Shown piece after piece: positions 17,140 through 25,863 of a stretch of DNA of 64,000 bases (position 1 is its first letter; each line of letters begins with the position of its first letter). Below the pieces are notes generated by a model. That model was not told the origin of the DNA, did not search any database, and worked only from the letters and a program-made list of their open reading frames with translations. The stretch is from the NCBI GenBank assembly GCA_963699215.1, contig OY969422.1:1612001-1676000 (forward strand), read 5' to 3'. The stretch is from VRUE01 sp963699215 (GTDB lineage: Bacteria; Actinomycetota; Thermoleophilia; Solirubrobacterales; 70-9). Both the position numbers and the translations under genes were made by a program.

Positions 17140-17253
17140 CGCTGCAAACCGGCGCATCTCGGGGTCCTCGGTCGACTCGGATCGGGTCACGCACGTGAGT
17201 GCGCTCCCCTCACCTCGCTCCCTGCGTCCCCCGACCTGCTTGGTTTTCGCGCC
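17140..17253. repeat. Dispersed 115-bp repeat, copy A
   Basis: This stretch, from CGCTGCAAACCGGCGCATCT to GGTTTTCGCGCC, matches 27368-27483 over its whole length with only scattered changes and a few small indels. It starts just after the infA stop and runs into the last 14 or so codons of the convergent glycosidase gene, which it appears to have supplied. No flanking target duplication is obvious. Confidence 0.8.
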
Positions 17254-18415
17254 CGCTTTGGAGCTCTGCAATTAGGGCAGACCAAGCGAAGTCTCTTGCT
17301 CCGAGTCCCTTTCCGGTCCTCGGGTCGTAGTACTCCCGTAACCCTTCTCGCTCTACCGCATGGATCAGGCCATCTGCCATGCGATTCGCCTCCTCGTCGT
17401 AGCCGAGGCGGCGCAGGCCGAGCCAGAGCAGCCAGGCGGCGTTGACCCAGGTCGGGCCGCGCCAGTAGCGCCGGATCGGGCCGCGGCCGCCGCTGGGCTC
17501 GTAGCTGGGCTCGGAGACCGCGACCGAGGGCGGCGCGACCGGAGTCAGGAACTCGCCGGCGTCGAGCAGGTGCTCCTCGACCAGTCGCCGGCCGATCTCC
17601 TCCGGCAGGTCGGGCAGGGCCAGCGGGGCCAGCGCCGCCCAGGTGCGGACGGCGGGCCGGGCCCCGCCTGGCTGCGCCTCGTCGAGGAAGAGCCCGCGGC
17701 GCTCGTCCCAGAGGCGCTCGACCAGGGCTGGGGTCGCGGAAGGGCGGCCGAGCGCCTGCAGGGACAGCGACCAGAGCGTGTTGACGACGGTCTCGCAGAG
17801 CACCGGGCCGCCGCGGTCGCGGACGCGGCGGGCGTCGAAGCCGAGCTTGCGGTTGCGGCGCACCAGGCAGGGGAAGCCGATCCGCCCGTTCGCCCGGCGA
17901 CCCCAGACTGGGTCGAACTTGGGCGAGGCGTCGAGCCCCGACTCGTCCGGCTGCACGATCCAGAGCAGCCCGTCGCCGTCGAGGTCGCGATGCCGCGCCA
18001 GCCAGTCCACCTGGGCGGCGATGCCTGGCTCGGCGCTGGGGTCGCCGACGGCGATCCGCCAGGCCCAGGCGAGCAGGGGCGGCTGGATCGTCTCGGTCTG
18101 GAACGAGCGGCGCGAGGCGACGTTGTAGAAGGGGTAGCGGCCGAGGGACACCGGCCGGTCCCAGAAGATCGTGTGGCCGACGAAGCCGTCCTCTCGCTGT
18201 GCCGCGAGCAGGCTGCGCAGCTCGGCCTGGGCGCGCGCTGGCTCGAAGCGCCGCCAGACGATCGCCGCGAAGCAGGAGTCCCAGTACCACTGCCAGGGAT
18301 AGCGCCCCGGGCTCGGCCGCGTGTAGGCGAACGGAACGCCGTCCCGCTCCCCTTCGGCCCACCCCCGCCGCAGCACTCCCTCCGCCAGCTCCAGCGCCGA
18401 CGGACCGGGGGTCAT
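17210..18415 (-). CDS. GH63-type (mannosylglycerate hydrolase/trehalase-like) glycosidase
   Basis: A 401-aa (alpha/alpha)6-barrel enzyme without a signal peptide. WQWYWDSCFAAI carries the likely acid Asp, GHTIFWDRP and NTLWSLSLQALG follow, and PIRRYWRGPTWVNAAWLL is the hallmark of GH63 and related trehalase-like enzymes. It probably hydrolyses a small alpha-linked compatible solute such as mannosyl- or glucosylglycerate; the substrate is not decided. The start ATG 18415 directly precedes the conserved domain. The C-terminus (after SALIAELQ) lies in the dispersed repeat, so the last residues are probably not part of the ancestral protein. Confidence 0.85.
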   Translation of the reverse strand: MTPGPSALELAEGVLRRGWAEGERDGVPFAYTRPSPGRYPWQWYWDSCFAAIVWRRFEPARAQAELRSLLAAQREDGFVGHTIFWDRPVSLGRYPFYNVASRRSFQTETIQPPLLAWAWRIAVGDPSAEPGIAAQVDWLARHRDLDGDGLLWIVQPDESGLDASPKFDPVWGRRANGRIGFPCLVRRNRKLGFDARRVRDRGGPVLCETVVNTLWSLSLQALGRPSATPALVERLWDERRGLFLDEAQPGGARPAVRTWAALAPLALPDLPEEIGRRLVEEHLLDAGEFLTPVAPPSVAVSEPSYEPSGGRGPIRRYWRGPTWVNAAWLLWLGLRRLGYDEEANRMADGLIHAVEREGLREYYDPRTGKGLGARDFAWSALIAELQSGRENQAGRGTQGAR

Positions 18416-18467
18416 GCGCCGGTGCGGCGCATTTCGCGTAGGGCGGCGGGGACGATCGCCGCCACCT

Positions 18468-19841
18468 CTAGACCTCCGTCGGCTCGGCCTCCGCCAAGGG
18501 CGGTAGCGACTCGACCCAGCGGCGGCCGTTGGCTCGCTCCAGCGCTTCGGCGGCATCCAGCAGCAGCTCGTCCCGTCCCCAGGCAGCCTGCAGCTGCAAG
18601 GCGATCGGCAGTCGCTCGCCGCTCAACCCGACCGGCACGCTGATCGAGGGGATCCCGGTCAGGTTGGCGAGCGCGCCGCCGCGCACGTTGGCCTGGTCGG
18701 CGGTGAGCGTGCCGGAGGGCAGCTCGACCATCGGGACGTCGAGCGGCGGGGCCGGGGCGGGGACGGTGGGCCAGGCGATCGCGTCGACCTGCTCGAACAG
18801 CGCCGCCAGGCGCTGCCGCAACATCGTCCGCACTCGGAAGGCCTGCGCCGTCGCCGCAGCCGGGAGCAGCATCCTGTACTTGAGCGAGCCGCGGGCGAGC
18901 GGGCTGAGCTCGGGATCGAGGCGGTTGAGGCGTTGCGGGGTCGTGCCGCTCATGCTCTCCGAGTTGATGATCAGGATCGCGGCCAGGGTCGCTGCTTCGA
19001 GGTCGGCGAGAGATATCTCCACGATCGACCCACCGGTCTCCGCGCGCAGCGCCTCGATCGCCTCATCGCAGGCCTCGCCCACCTCAGGGGCGACGTCTTC
19101 GGAGACGGGGTCGCGGACGATGCCGATGCGCAGTCCGGCGGCGTCGCCGCCGGCCAGCTCCTCGCCGCACAGCACCGAGCCCAGCAGGCGGCAGTCGGCG
19201 GCGTCAGCGCAGAGCGGCCCGGAGACGATCAGGTTCGTGATCGGCGCCATGTGGTGTCCCTCCATCGCCGAGCGTCCGAAGGTCGGCTTGAGCCCGGTCA
19301 GGCCGCAGTAGGCGGCCGGGAAGCGGACCGAGCCGAGACCGTCGGCGCCGACCGCGCCGGCGACGAGGCGTGCGGCCACCGCGGCCGCCGGCCCACTCGA
19401 GGAGCCACCCGGGCAGCGCTCGGTGTTCCACGGGTTGCGGGCGGGCCCGTAGTAGGACGTGTTGCCGGTGCTGCCGGCGCCCAGCTCGTGCATGTTGCCG
19501 ACCCCGACCACGACCGCGCCGGCGTCGCGTAGGGCGCGGTAGGGCCCCGACTCGCCCGGGGCGGTCGCGACCATCAGCTCGGCGGCGCCGAAGCGCTGGG
19601 CGCGCCAGGGCAGCGGCCACTCGTCCTTGATCACGATGGGGACCCCGTGCAGGGGGCCGTCGGGCGCGTTCGCGAGCATCTCGCGCGAGCGCTCCGGGAA
19701 GGTGTCGACCACCGCGTTGAGCGCCGGGTTGCGCTCCTCGATCCGCGCCAGCGCGGCGTCGAGCAGCTCCTCCGCGCTGAGGTCGTCGGCGGCGATCGCG
19801 GCCGCCTGGGCGCCCAGGCCGAGGTCGAGCGGGGCGCTCAC
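18468..19841 (-). CDS. Amidase-signature family hydrolase
   Basis: A 457-aa cytoplasmic enzyme with the Ser-cisSer-Lys triad of the family: Lys72 in VIKDEW, the nucleophile region GGSSSGP (147-151) and the cis-Ser in GSVRFP (Ser171). The usual DTGGSIR loop reads DGLGSVR, a small departure near the active site. It hydrolyses an amide bond of unknown substrate. The GTG start overlaps the stop of a small upstream gene, which looks like its structural partner, as in AtzE/AtzG and GatA/GatC pairs. An isolated GatA is unlikely, as no gatB is present. Confidence 0.88.
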   Translation of the reverse strand: MSAPLDLGLGAQAAAIAADDLSAEELLDAALARIEERNPALNAVVDTFPERSREMLANAPDGPLHGVPIVIKDEWPLPWRAQRFGAAELMVATAPGESGPYRALRDAGAVVVGVGNMHELGAGSTGNTSYYGPARNPWNTERCPGGSSSGPAAAVAARLVAGAVGADGLGSVRFPAAYCGLTGLKPTFGRSAMEGHHMAPITNLIVSGPLCADAADCRLLGSVLCGEELAGGDAAGLRIGIVRDPVSEDVAPEVGEACDEAIEALRAETGGSIVEISLADLEAATLAAILIINSESMSGTTPQRLNRLDPELSPLARGSLKYRMLLPAAATAQAFRVRTMLRQRLAALFEQVDAIAWPTVPAPAPPLDVPMVELPSGTLTADQANVRGGALANLTGIPSISVPVGLSGERLPIALQLQAAWGRDELLLDAAEALERANGRRWVESLPPLAEAEPTEV

Positions 19842-20035
19842 TGCGGCGCCCTCGACAGATCTGGCTGGCGCTCGGGCGCGAACCCCTCCGTGTCGAGCGC
19901 GAGCAGGTCGAGGATCGCGGGCCAGAGCAGCTGGTGCAGCGCGCCCATCACCGCCAGATCGACCTCGTCGACCTCGATTCCCAGCGCCGCCAGGCCGGCG
20001 GGGATGAACTCGTCAGCTGGAGCGGCACCCTCCAT
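19838..20035 (-). CDS. Small GatC/AtzG-like partner of the amidase
   Basis: A 65-aa acidic helical protein (GIEVDEVDLAVMGALHQLL, then LDTEGFAPERQPDLSRAP). The length, a helix pair followed by a proline-rich tail, and the GTGA overlap with the amidase resemble the small subunits (GatC, AtzG, DUF4089) that wrap around amidase-family enzymes. ATG 20035 is chosen because TAGGGT (20049-20044) ends 8 nt before it. The relationship is inferred from context and size, not a clear family motif. Confidence 0.6.
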   Translation of the reverse strand: MEGAAPADEFIPAGLAALGIEVDEVDLAVMGALHQLLWPAILDLLALDTEGFAPERQPDLSRAPQ

Positions 20036-20159
20036 GGCCGGCAACCCTACCTGGCCGGGATCGTGCATTCTCGCCGGAGGATCCCGCCTGACCGCGGCGA
20101 ACGACAGAATCCGGTGCCGCAACCCCGGCCGCAGGCACGGGTTGTCGCTGGAGAACCTC

Positions 20160-20921
20160 GTGAGAGCAGCCGAAAACCGACCCCACCGGAGCCGCGCCCT
20201 AGCTGTGCTGTGCTTTGCCTGCGCGCTGGCGCTGCTCGTCGCGGCCGCCCGCCCCGGCGCCGCCGACTCGGCGCCCGCCCGCGTCGTCGTGCTCGGCAAG
20301 ACGGACTTCACCCCGCCGCCCTCCTGCCCGGGCAAAATCGTCAACAACGTCGAGGTCATCCCCTGCCGGGTCGAGGGGCACGTGAGCGGATTCCAGGCGA
20401 TCGCGGGCGGCGTCCCGCGTCCCTACGAGGTTCCCTTCGACGGCAAGATCGTCGCCTGGTCGATCACCCTCTCGCGCCCGTCGCGAACCGACACCGACAA
20501 AATGACCGACGAGGTCGGCTTCTTCAACGAATTCCTCGGCAAGCCGTCGCAGGCGCGGATCGGCGTCCTGCGCCCGGTCGAAGGCTCGAAGCCTCCCCAG
20601 TTCACGCTGGTCCGGCAGAGCCCCCTCCAGATCCTCAACCCCTACTTCGGCAGCACCCCGATCTTCGCCCTCGAGCACCCGCTCAACGTCCTCCAGGGTC
20701 AGGTGGTCGCGCTGACGATCCCGACCTGGGCGCCGATGTTCGCCTTCAACGTCGCCGAAGACAACACCTGGCGCGGCAGCCGCCTGCCCAAGCACTGCTC
20801 CTCGAAGGAGGACATCCAGGGCGGCAACCCGCAGCAGGGCGTCGGCAAAACGAAGACCTACGGCTGCTACTACTCGAACGCGCGCCTGCTCTACACGGCG
20901 ACCGTCGTCAAGAAGCCGTAG
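20160..20921 (+). CDS. Exported protein of unknown function
   Basis: A 253-aa protein with an N-terminal signal (ALAVLCFACALALLVAAARPGAADS) and then a beta-rich body. GTG 20160 is chosen for its GGAG ribosome site at 20150-20153. Four cysteines occur at conserved-looking places (PPPSCPG, VIPCRVEG, PKHCSSK, YGCYYSN), which would form disulfides outside the cell. I do not recognise a family. It looks like the secreted beta-sandwich proteins common in soil actinobacteria. Confidence 0.75.
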   Translation: MRAAENRPHRSRALAVLCFACALALLVAAARPGAADSAPARVVVLGKTDFTPPPSCPGKIVNNVEVIPCRVEGHVSGFQAIAGGVPRPYEVPFDGKIVAWSITLSRPSRTDTDKMTDEVGFFNEFLGKPSQARIGVLRPVEGSKPPQFTLVRQSPLQILNPYFGSTPIFALEHPLNVLQGQVVALTIPTWAPMFAFNVAEDNTWRGSRLPKHCSSKEDIQGGNPQQGVGKTKTYGCYYSNARLLYTATVVKKP

Positions 20922-21083
20922 CGCGAGAAGTCTCGCTCGCGAGACGAAGATTTGACATTCAGCGCGCCACCCGCGCGTCGAGGTCGTCAACCGTAGGGGC
21001 ATGCCCGCGATCGACCTCGTCATATTCTATTCGTCGCGTCGATTCTCCCGCGCGTAGAAGACACCTGGCCCGAGACGATAGGC

Positions 21084-21260
21084 GTGGAACTTCCCTTTGC
21101 CATGGCAGGGGCGGGAGGGGTCCTGGCGAGCATCTCCCATTCCCAGACCACCGAGGCGGCACGCGATCAGGCAGTCAGCCGGGGTGGGCTCTATGGCTTC
21201 CGCCTGGGCGCGGCGTTCTACGTGTTTTCGCTGGTCAATCAGATAGCCTATGGAGCATGA
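21084..21260 (+). CDS. Small membrane protein (58 aa)
   Basis: GTG 21084 opens a 58-residue frame with a Gly/Ala-rich first half and a hydrophobic C-terminal segment (GLYGFRLGAAFYVFSLVNQI). Its TGA overlaps the ATG of the next small gene (ATGA), which supports translation of both. No family is recognised, and the ribosome site is weak. The gap before it (20922-21083) shows no other gene. Confidence 0.45.
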   Translation: MELPFAMAGAGGVLASISHSQTTEAARDQAVSRGGLYGFRLGAAFYVFSLVNQIAYGA

Positions 21261-21448
21261 GACGTTTTGTCCGATCTCAGGCATGCCGCGACGTGGCTCT
21301 TGCCGCCGCCGCGTGGCTGCTCGCTGCGCTGGTCAATGCGGACGCCGCAGTCACCTACTTGATCATTGCTGCTCTCCTTGCGATCACGATCTGGAGGGAT
21401 CGGATCAATCACCGGCGAGAAAACGGCCAGGCGGCGGGGCAGCCTTAG
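21257..21448 (+). CDS. Small two-segment membrane protein (63 aa)
   Basis: A positively charged start (MRRFVRSQACRD) is followed by two hydrophobic segments (VALAAAAWLLAALV and AAVTYLIIAALLAITIW) joined by a short loop, then a basic tail. It is coupled by a 4-nt overlap to the preceding small gene and overlaps the convergent zinc-ribbon gene by 4 bases. The pair may form a small membrane complex, but function is unknown. Confidence 0.55.
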   Translation: MRRFVRSQACRDVALAAAAWLLAALVNADAAVTYLIIAALLAITIWRDRINHRRENGQAAGQP

Positions 21449-21720
21449 ACGGCTTCTTGGCGAAGGCCGCAGTAGGGACAGTCGCTGATGTCGAGACCGA
21501 TCAGCTGGTCGCAGCGGCGGCAGCCGCGCAGGTTCTCCGGCGTGCGGGGCAGGGCCGATGCGGAGGGGGCGAGCGGCAGCACCATCGCCACCGGCACCAT
21601 CTCCTCGTCGGTCTCGCGATCGACGTAGACCGAGCCCGGCTCGGCGTGGGCAAGCGCCTCGCGGCCCGAGGCCGGCGCCCGCATCCGGTAGAGCTGCTTC
21701 GCGTTCACGGCCGGGAACAC
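21445..21720 (-). CDS. Small zinc-ribbon protein (91 aa)
   Basis: A cytoplasmic-looking protein. The first 60 residues carry an acidic beta-strand region (GSVYVDRETDEEMVPVAMVLPL), and the C-terminus has a zinc ribbon, CRRCDQLIGLDISDCPYCG, with two CxxC pairs. No catalytic motif is seen. It starts at GTG 21720, divergent from the glycosyltransferase with only about 20 nt between the starts, so the promoters must overlap. Confidence 0.75.
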   Translation of the reverse strand: MFPAVNAKQLYRMRAPASGREALAHAEPGSVYVDRETDEEMVPVAMVLPLAPSASALPRTPENLRGCRRCDQLIGLDISDCPYCGLRQEAV

Positions 21721-21740
21721 TAATAGCTTGCGCGGTGGCT

Positions 21741-23138
21741 ATGCGCGTCCTCCTCTTTCACGGCTACATGCTGCGCGGCACGGGCAGCAACATCTACAGC
21801 GCGAACCTCGCTCGCGCCCTGGCTGGCTTGGGCCATGAGGTCCACCTCCTCTGCCAGGACCGCGAGGTGCGGATCGAGGGGGTCGAGATCCACAACCCGG
21901 ACATCCACGGCCTGCTGCCGGTCTACGTCAAAGACCCCTACGAGGGCTTCGAGGTCAAGGCCTTCCCGGAGATGACCGACGAGGAGCTCGACCGCTACAT
22001 CGACGCCAACGTCGCCGCCGTCCGCGAGGTCGCCGCTGCGACCGGTGGCTTCGACGCGGCTCTGGCCGGACACCTCGTGATGGGTCCCGCGATCCTCGCC
22101 CGCGCCGAAATCGGCGCCTTCGCCGCCAAGATCCACGGCTCCGCGCTGGAGTACACGGTCAAACCCCACCCGCGGTTCCTGCCTTACGCGGAAGAAGGCA
22201 TGAACGCCGCCTCCTGCATCCTCGTCGGCTCCCGCCACACGGCGGAGTCCCTCTGGGCGGCGCTGCCGGAGGGGACGGGGCTTCGCGAGAAGACCCGGCT
22301 GGGGCCACCCGGCGTCGATACGGAGAGCTTTCGGCCGCGGGTCCTGTCGCGGGGGGAGGGGGGCCTGCGGGCGAGGTCTACGTCCTCGACCCCCCTCCCC
22401 CCACGCCACCCGCGGACGATCGTCTTCGTAGGGAAGCTGATCGTCTCCAAGGGCGTCGATCTGTTGATCGCTGCCTGGCCGCTGGTCAGAGCGCAGCATC
22501 CGGAGGTCAGGCTGGAAATCGCTGGCTACGGCGAGTACGAGCAGGGGTTGCGCCGGTTGCTTGCCGCGCTCGATAGGGGGGACCTGGATGACGCGCGCGA
22601 GGTTGCGAGGATGGGGTGGGGGCTGGAGGGCGGGGAGGAGGCCCCGTTGCCGATCCTCAGCGCGTTTCTTGCCGATCCCCCCGACGGCTACGCCGAAGCC
22701 GCCAAGGGCATGGCGAACTCGGTTGAGCTCGTCGGCCGGCTCGAGCACGACGAGGTCGCTGAGCTGCTGCCCGGTGCGGAGGCGCTGGTCATGCCCAGCA
22801 CCTTCCCCGAGGCCTTCGGCATGGTCGCCGCCGAGGCCGCCGCCTGCGGCGTCCTGCCGGTCTCGGCGGGCCATTCCGGGATGCTGGAGGTCTCGCGGCA
22901 GCTGGCGGCGGCACTGCCAGCCGGGACGGCCGATCTGGTCTCGTTTCCGGTCGAGAAGGGGGCTGTCGAGGCGATTGCCGCCCGTCTGAATGGCTGGCTC
23001 GCGCTTCCCGAGGAGCGGCGCACGGAGGCCCGCGAGGCGCTTGTCGCCACCGCCCGGCGGCTCTGGAGCTGGGAGGGCGTGGCCCGTGGCGTTATTGCCG
23101 CCTCGCGGGGCGAGCTTGACCGTCTGCCGCTTGCATAG
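21741..23138 (+). CDS. GT4-family glycosyltransferase
   Basis: A 465-aa GT-B enzyme. The N-terminal Rossmann domain begins MRVLLFHGYMLRGTGSNIYSANLA-like (a glycogen-synthase-type start with GTGSN). The C-terminal donor domain has FVGKLIVSKGVDLLIAAWP and the E-x7-E region (PSTFPEAFGMVAAEAAACG) that binds a sugar nucleotide. The acceptor is unknown. A linker of about 20 residues between the domains (RGEGGLRARSTSSTP...) is encoded by a G-run/C-run hairpin (22351-22402) that looks like an insertion. A second extra segment follows near residues 270-310. GTG 21735 is an alternative start. Confidence 0.9.
   Translation: MRVLLFHGYMLRGTGSNIYSANLARALAGLGHEVHLLCQDREVRIEGVEIHNPDIHGLLPVYVKDPYEGFEVKAFPEMTDEELDRYIDANVAAVREVAAATGGFDAALAGHLVMGPAILARAEIGAFAAKIHGSALEYTVKPHPRFLPYAEEGMNAASCILVGSRHTAESLWAALPEGTGLREKTRLGPPGVDTESFRPRVLSRGEGGLRARSTSSTPLPPRHPRTIVFVGKLIVSKGVDLLIAAWPLVRAQHPEVRLEIAGYGEYEQGLRRLLAALDRGDLDDAREVARMGWGLEGGEEAPLPILSAFLADPPDGYAEAAKGMANSVELVGRLEHDEVAELLPGAEALVMPSTFPEAFGMVAAEAAACGVLPVSAGHSGMLEVSRQLAAALPAGTADLVSFPVEKGAVEAIAARLNGWLALPEERRTEAREALVATARRLWSWEGVARGVIAASRGELDRLPLA
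22351..22402. repeat. Perfect 13-bp G/C hairpin inside the glycosyltransferase gene
   Basis: GGGGGGAGGGGGG (22351-22363) and CCCCCCTCCCCCC (22390-22402) are exact complements around a 26-nt loop. Intergenic hairpins are expected, but one this strong within a coding region is not. It encodes a low-complexity inter-domain linker, so it may be a tolerated insertion. Confidence 0.8.
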
Positions 23139-23153
23139 AATGCGCGCCCGCCG

Positions 23154-23945
23154 ATGATTGGCCGTCTGCCGATAGCGAAGATGCTCGCCGCGACCGTCGT
23201 GCTCACCGTGGTGATCTCCGCGGTGATGCTGCCGATCAACTGGGACGGCCAGCAGGCCTCCACGGCGGCGCCGAAGATCGACACGCTGCTCGACGTGATG
23301 ATCGTCCTCTCGGCCTTCGTCTTCGCCCTGGTGATGGTGATGCTCTTCTACGCGCTGTGGAAATTCAAAGCCAAGCCGGGGGACGAGTCCGACGGCGAGC
23401 CGATCCACGGCAACACGCGGCTCGAGATCGCCTGGACGCTGATCCCGACGATCATCGTCCTCTTCGGCGCCGGCTACAGCTGGTCGGTGCTCAACGAGAT
23501 CGAAGAGCCGGCCGACAACCCGCTCACCGTCGACGTCTTCTCCCAGCAGTTCGCCTGGAGCTTCGGCTATCCGGGCAAGGGCAACGCCTTCTCCGAGGGC
23601 GAGCTGCATGTGCCGCTCGACCGCCAGGTCCACTTCAAGATGCACGCGCTGGACGTGATCCACTCCTTCTGGGTGCCGGAGTGGCGGATCAAGAAAGACA
23701 ACGTGCCGGGCATCACGACGACCGCGATCGTCACCCCGAACAAGCCCGGCACCTACCAGCTGATCTGCACCGAGCTCTGCGGGTTCGGCCACGCGGCGAT
23801 GCGCGCCGAGGTCGTGGTCGAACCGCCGGCGGAGTTCCGCAAATGGGTCGCCGGCCTCGATCGGAAGATCCCGCCGCCCTACCTGGAGACGATCCGCCAG
23901 GACACCGAAACCGACCCGCTGCCCGTCGGCCCGGGCGGGGCATAA
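23154..23945 (+). CDS. ctaC: Cytochrome c oxidase subunit II
   Basis: A 263-aa membrane-anchored subunit with two N-terminal transmembrane helices (about 8-28 and 47-70, 95-112) and an extracytoplasmic cupredoxin domain. All CuA ligands are present: His170 in HSFWVPE, Cys205, Glu207, Cys209, His213 and Met216 in CTELCGFGHAAM. It accepts electrons from cytochrome c. TAGAAT (23136-23141) lies 12 nt before ATG. ctaD follows after 13 nt. Confidence 0.96.
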   Translation: MIGRLPIAKMLAATVVLTVVISAVMLPINWDGQQASTAAPKIDTLLDVMIVLSAFVFALVMVMLFYALWKFKAKPGDESDGEPIHGNTRLEIAWTLIPTIIVLFGAGYSWSVLNEIEEPADNPLTVDVFSQQFAWSFGYPGKGNAFSEGELHVPLDRQVHFKMHALDVIHSFWVPEWRIKKDNVPGITTTAIVTPNKPGTYQLICTELCGFGHAAMRAEVVVEPPAEFRKWVAGLDRKIPPPYLETIRQDTETDPLPVGPGGA

Positions 23946-23958
23946 TGGGGGAGACCTG

Positions 23959-25863
23959 ATGGCTGCCGCGATCAAGCAACCGGGTTGGATTCGGGGCCTG
24001 CTGGGCGCCGTCCTCGCAGCCGCTTTCGGCGTCGGCCTAGTCGTCGTCCTGCGCGAGGTCTCCGGCCTGCCGATCTGGCAGACCGAGCAGACCGGCTATC
24101 CGCACATCGTCGTGCCGCTGGTCACCGCCCCGCTCGGCTTCCTCGCCGGCTTCGGCTGCTTCGACTACTGGCTGCGCTGGGCGGCCGGGATGCCGACGAT
24201 CCCCGAGGACCACTCCCAGCACGGCGCCAAGAGCTGGCGCGACTACTTCCGCTTCAACACCGATCACAAGGTGATCGGCATCCAGTACATCGTCACCACC
24301 TTCTTCTTTTTCTTCGTGGGCGGCCTGATGGCGATGCTGATCCGGGCCGAGCTGGCGCAGCCGGGCACGCAGATCGTCGACGCCTCGACCTTCAACGGCC
24401 TCTTCTCCACCCACGCGGTGCTGATGATCTTCGTCTTCGTCATCCCGGTCTTCGCCGGGATCGCCAACTACGTCCTGCCGCTGATGATCGGTGCGCCGGA
24501 CATGGCCTTCCCGCGGCTCAACGCGCTCAGCTTCTGGATGCTGCCGCTGGCCGGTCTGCTCTTCATCGGCAGCTACCTGGCGCCGGGCGGTGCCTTCGAC
24601 GCCGGCTGGACCGGCTACGCGCCGCTCTCGACCGGCGCCCCGTTAGGCCAGTCCTTCTTCAACTTCGGCGTGCAGTTCGCCGGTGCGTCCTCGATCGCGA
24701 CCGCGCTCAACTTCCTGGTCACGATCATCACCATGCGTGCGCCCGGAATGACCTTCTGGCGCATGCCGCTGCTGGTCTGGGCCAACCTCTCGACTTCGCT
24801 GCTGGTCGTCGCCGCGACGCCCTTCATCGCCGGCGCCCAGTTCATGGTCCTCTTCGACCGCGCCATCGGCACCCAGTTCTTCGAGTTCGCCGGCGGCGGC
24901 GACGTGGTCAGCTACCAGCACATCTTCTGGTTCTACTCGCACCCGGCCGTCTACATCATGATGCTGCCGGGCTTCGGGATCATCTCCGAGGTCATCTCTA
25001 CCCACGCCCGCAAACCGATCTTCGGCTACCGGCTGATGGCGCTGGCGCTGATCGGGATCGTCGTCCTCAGCTACTCGGTCTGGGCCCACCACATGTTCGT
25101 CGCCGGCATGTTCAGCTGGCTGCGGGTGCCGATGATGATCACCACGCTGCTGATCGCGGTGCCGACCGGGATCAAGATCTTCTCCTGGCTGGGGACGCTC
25201 TACTTCGGCAAGATCCACACCTACTCGACGGCGATGCTGTTCTCGCTCGCCTTCATCGTCACCTTCACGATCGGCGGCATCAGCGGGGTCATGCTCGGCA
25301 TGGTGCCGATCGACATCCACGTCTCCGACACCTACTTCATCGTCGCCCACATCCACTTCGTCCTCTTCGGCGGCTCGGTCTTCACGATCTTCGCCGGCAT
25401 CTACCACTGGTTCCCGAAGATGACGGGGCGGATGTACGACGAGAAACTCGGCCGCGTCCACTTCTGGGGCACGGTGGTCGGCACCTGGGGCACGTTCATC
25501 CCGATGCACTGGGTGGGGATGGACGGGATGCCGCGGCGCGTCGCCGACTACGCCGCGCAGTTCGGCGACTGGAACCTGCTGATCAGCGTCTGCGCCTTCC
25601 TCCTCGGCGCCTGCCAGCTCGTCTTCCTCTACAACATGGTCGTCAGCTGGCGCTACGGGCCGCGCGCCGAAGCCAACCCGTGGCGGGCGAAGACGATCGA
25701 GTGGCAGGTCTCCTCGCCGCCGCCGATCTTCAACTTCGACGAGATCCCGCGGGTCGTCGGTGGGCCCTACGAGTTCGGCGTGCCGGGTGCCCGCCACGCG
25801 ATCATGGGCGACGAGGGCGCCGAGGTCGCCAAGCCCGAGCCGACCGTGGTGGGCTCGACGTGA
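23959..25863 (+). CDS. ctaD: Cytochrome c oxidase subunit I, A2-type (YSHP motif)
   Basis: The 634-aa catalytic, proton-pumping subunit. All metal ligands are present: heme a His152 and His466, heme a3 His464 (HIHF), CuB His328, His377 and His378, and the cross-link Tyr332. The D-channel glutamate of the usual HPEVY motif is missing; the sequence is FYSHPAVY, in which Tyr-Ser takes its place, as in A2-type oxidases. Two additional hydrophobic segments precede the core (10-31 and 50-70). It lies between ctaC and an unknown gene whose GTG start overlaps its stop. Confidence 0.96.
   Translation: MAAAIKQPGWIRGLLGAVLAAAFGVGLVVVLREVSGLPIWQTEQTGYPHIVVPLVTAPLGFLAGFGCFDYWLRWAAGMPTIPEDHSQHGAKSWRDYFRFNTDHKVIGIQYIVTTFFFFFVGGLMAMLIRAELAQPGTQIVDASTFNGLFSTHAVLMIFVFVIPVFAGIANYVLPLMIGAPDMAFPRLNALSFWMLPLAGLLFIGSYLAPGGAFDAGWTGYAPLSTGAPLGQSFFNFGVQFAGASSIATALNFLVTIITMRAPGMTFWRMPLLVWANLSTSLLVVAATPFIAGAQFMVLFDRAIGTQFFEFAGGGDVVSYQHIFWFYSHPAVYIMMLPGFGIISEVISTHARKPIFGYRLMALALIGIVVLSYSVWAHHMFVAGMFSWLRVPMMITTLLIAVPTGIKIFSWLGTLYFGKIHTYSTAMLFSLAFIVTFTIGGISGVMLGMVPIDIHVSDTYFIVAHIHFVLFGGSVFTIFAGIYHWFPKMTGRMYDEKLGRVHFWGTVVGTWGTFIPMHWVGMDGMPRRVADYAAQFGDWNLLISVCAFLLGACQLVFLYNMVVSWRYGPRAEANPWRAKTIEWQVSSPPPIFNFDEIPRVVGGPYEFGVPGARHAIMGDEGAEVAKPEPTVVGST

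Noticed and set aside
21720..23975. 751-codon minus-strand open frame across the glycosyltransferase and ctaC
   Set aside because: Shadow frame: it crosses two well-supported genes and has no recognisable domain.
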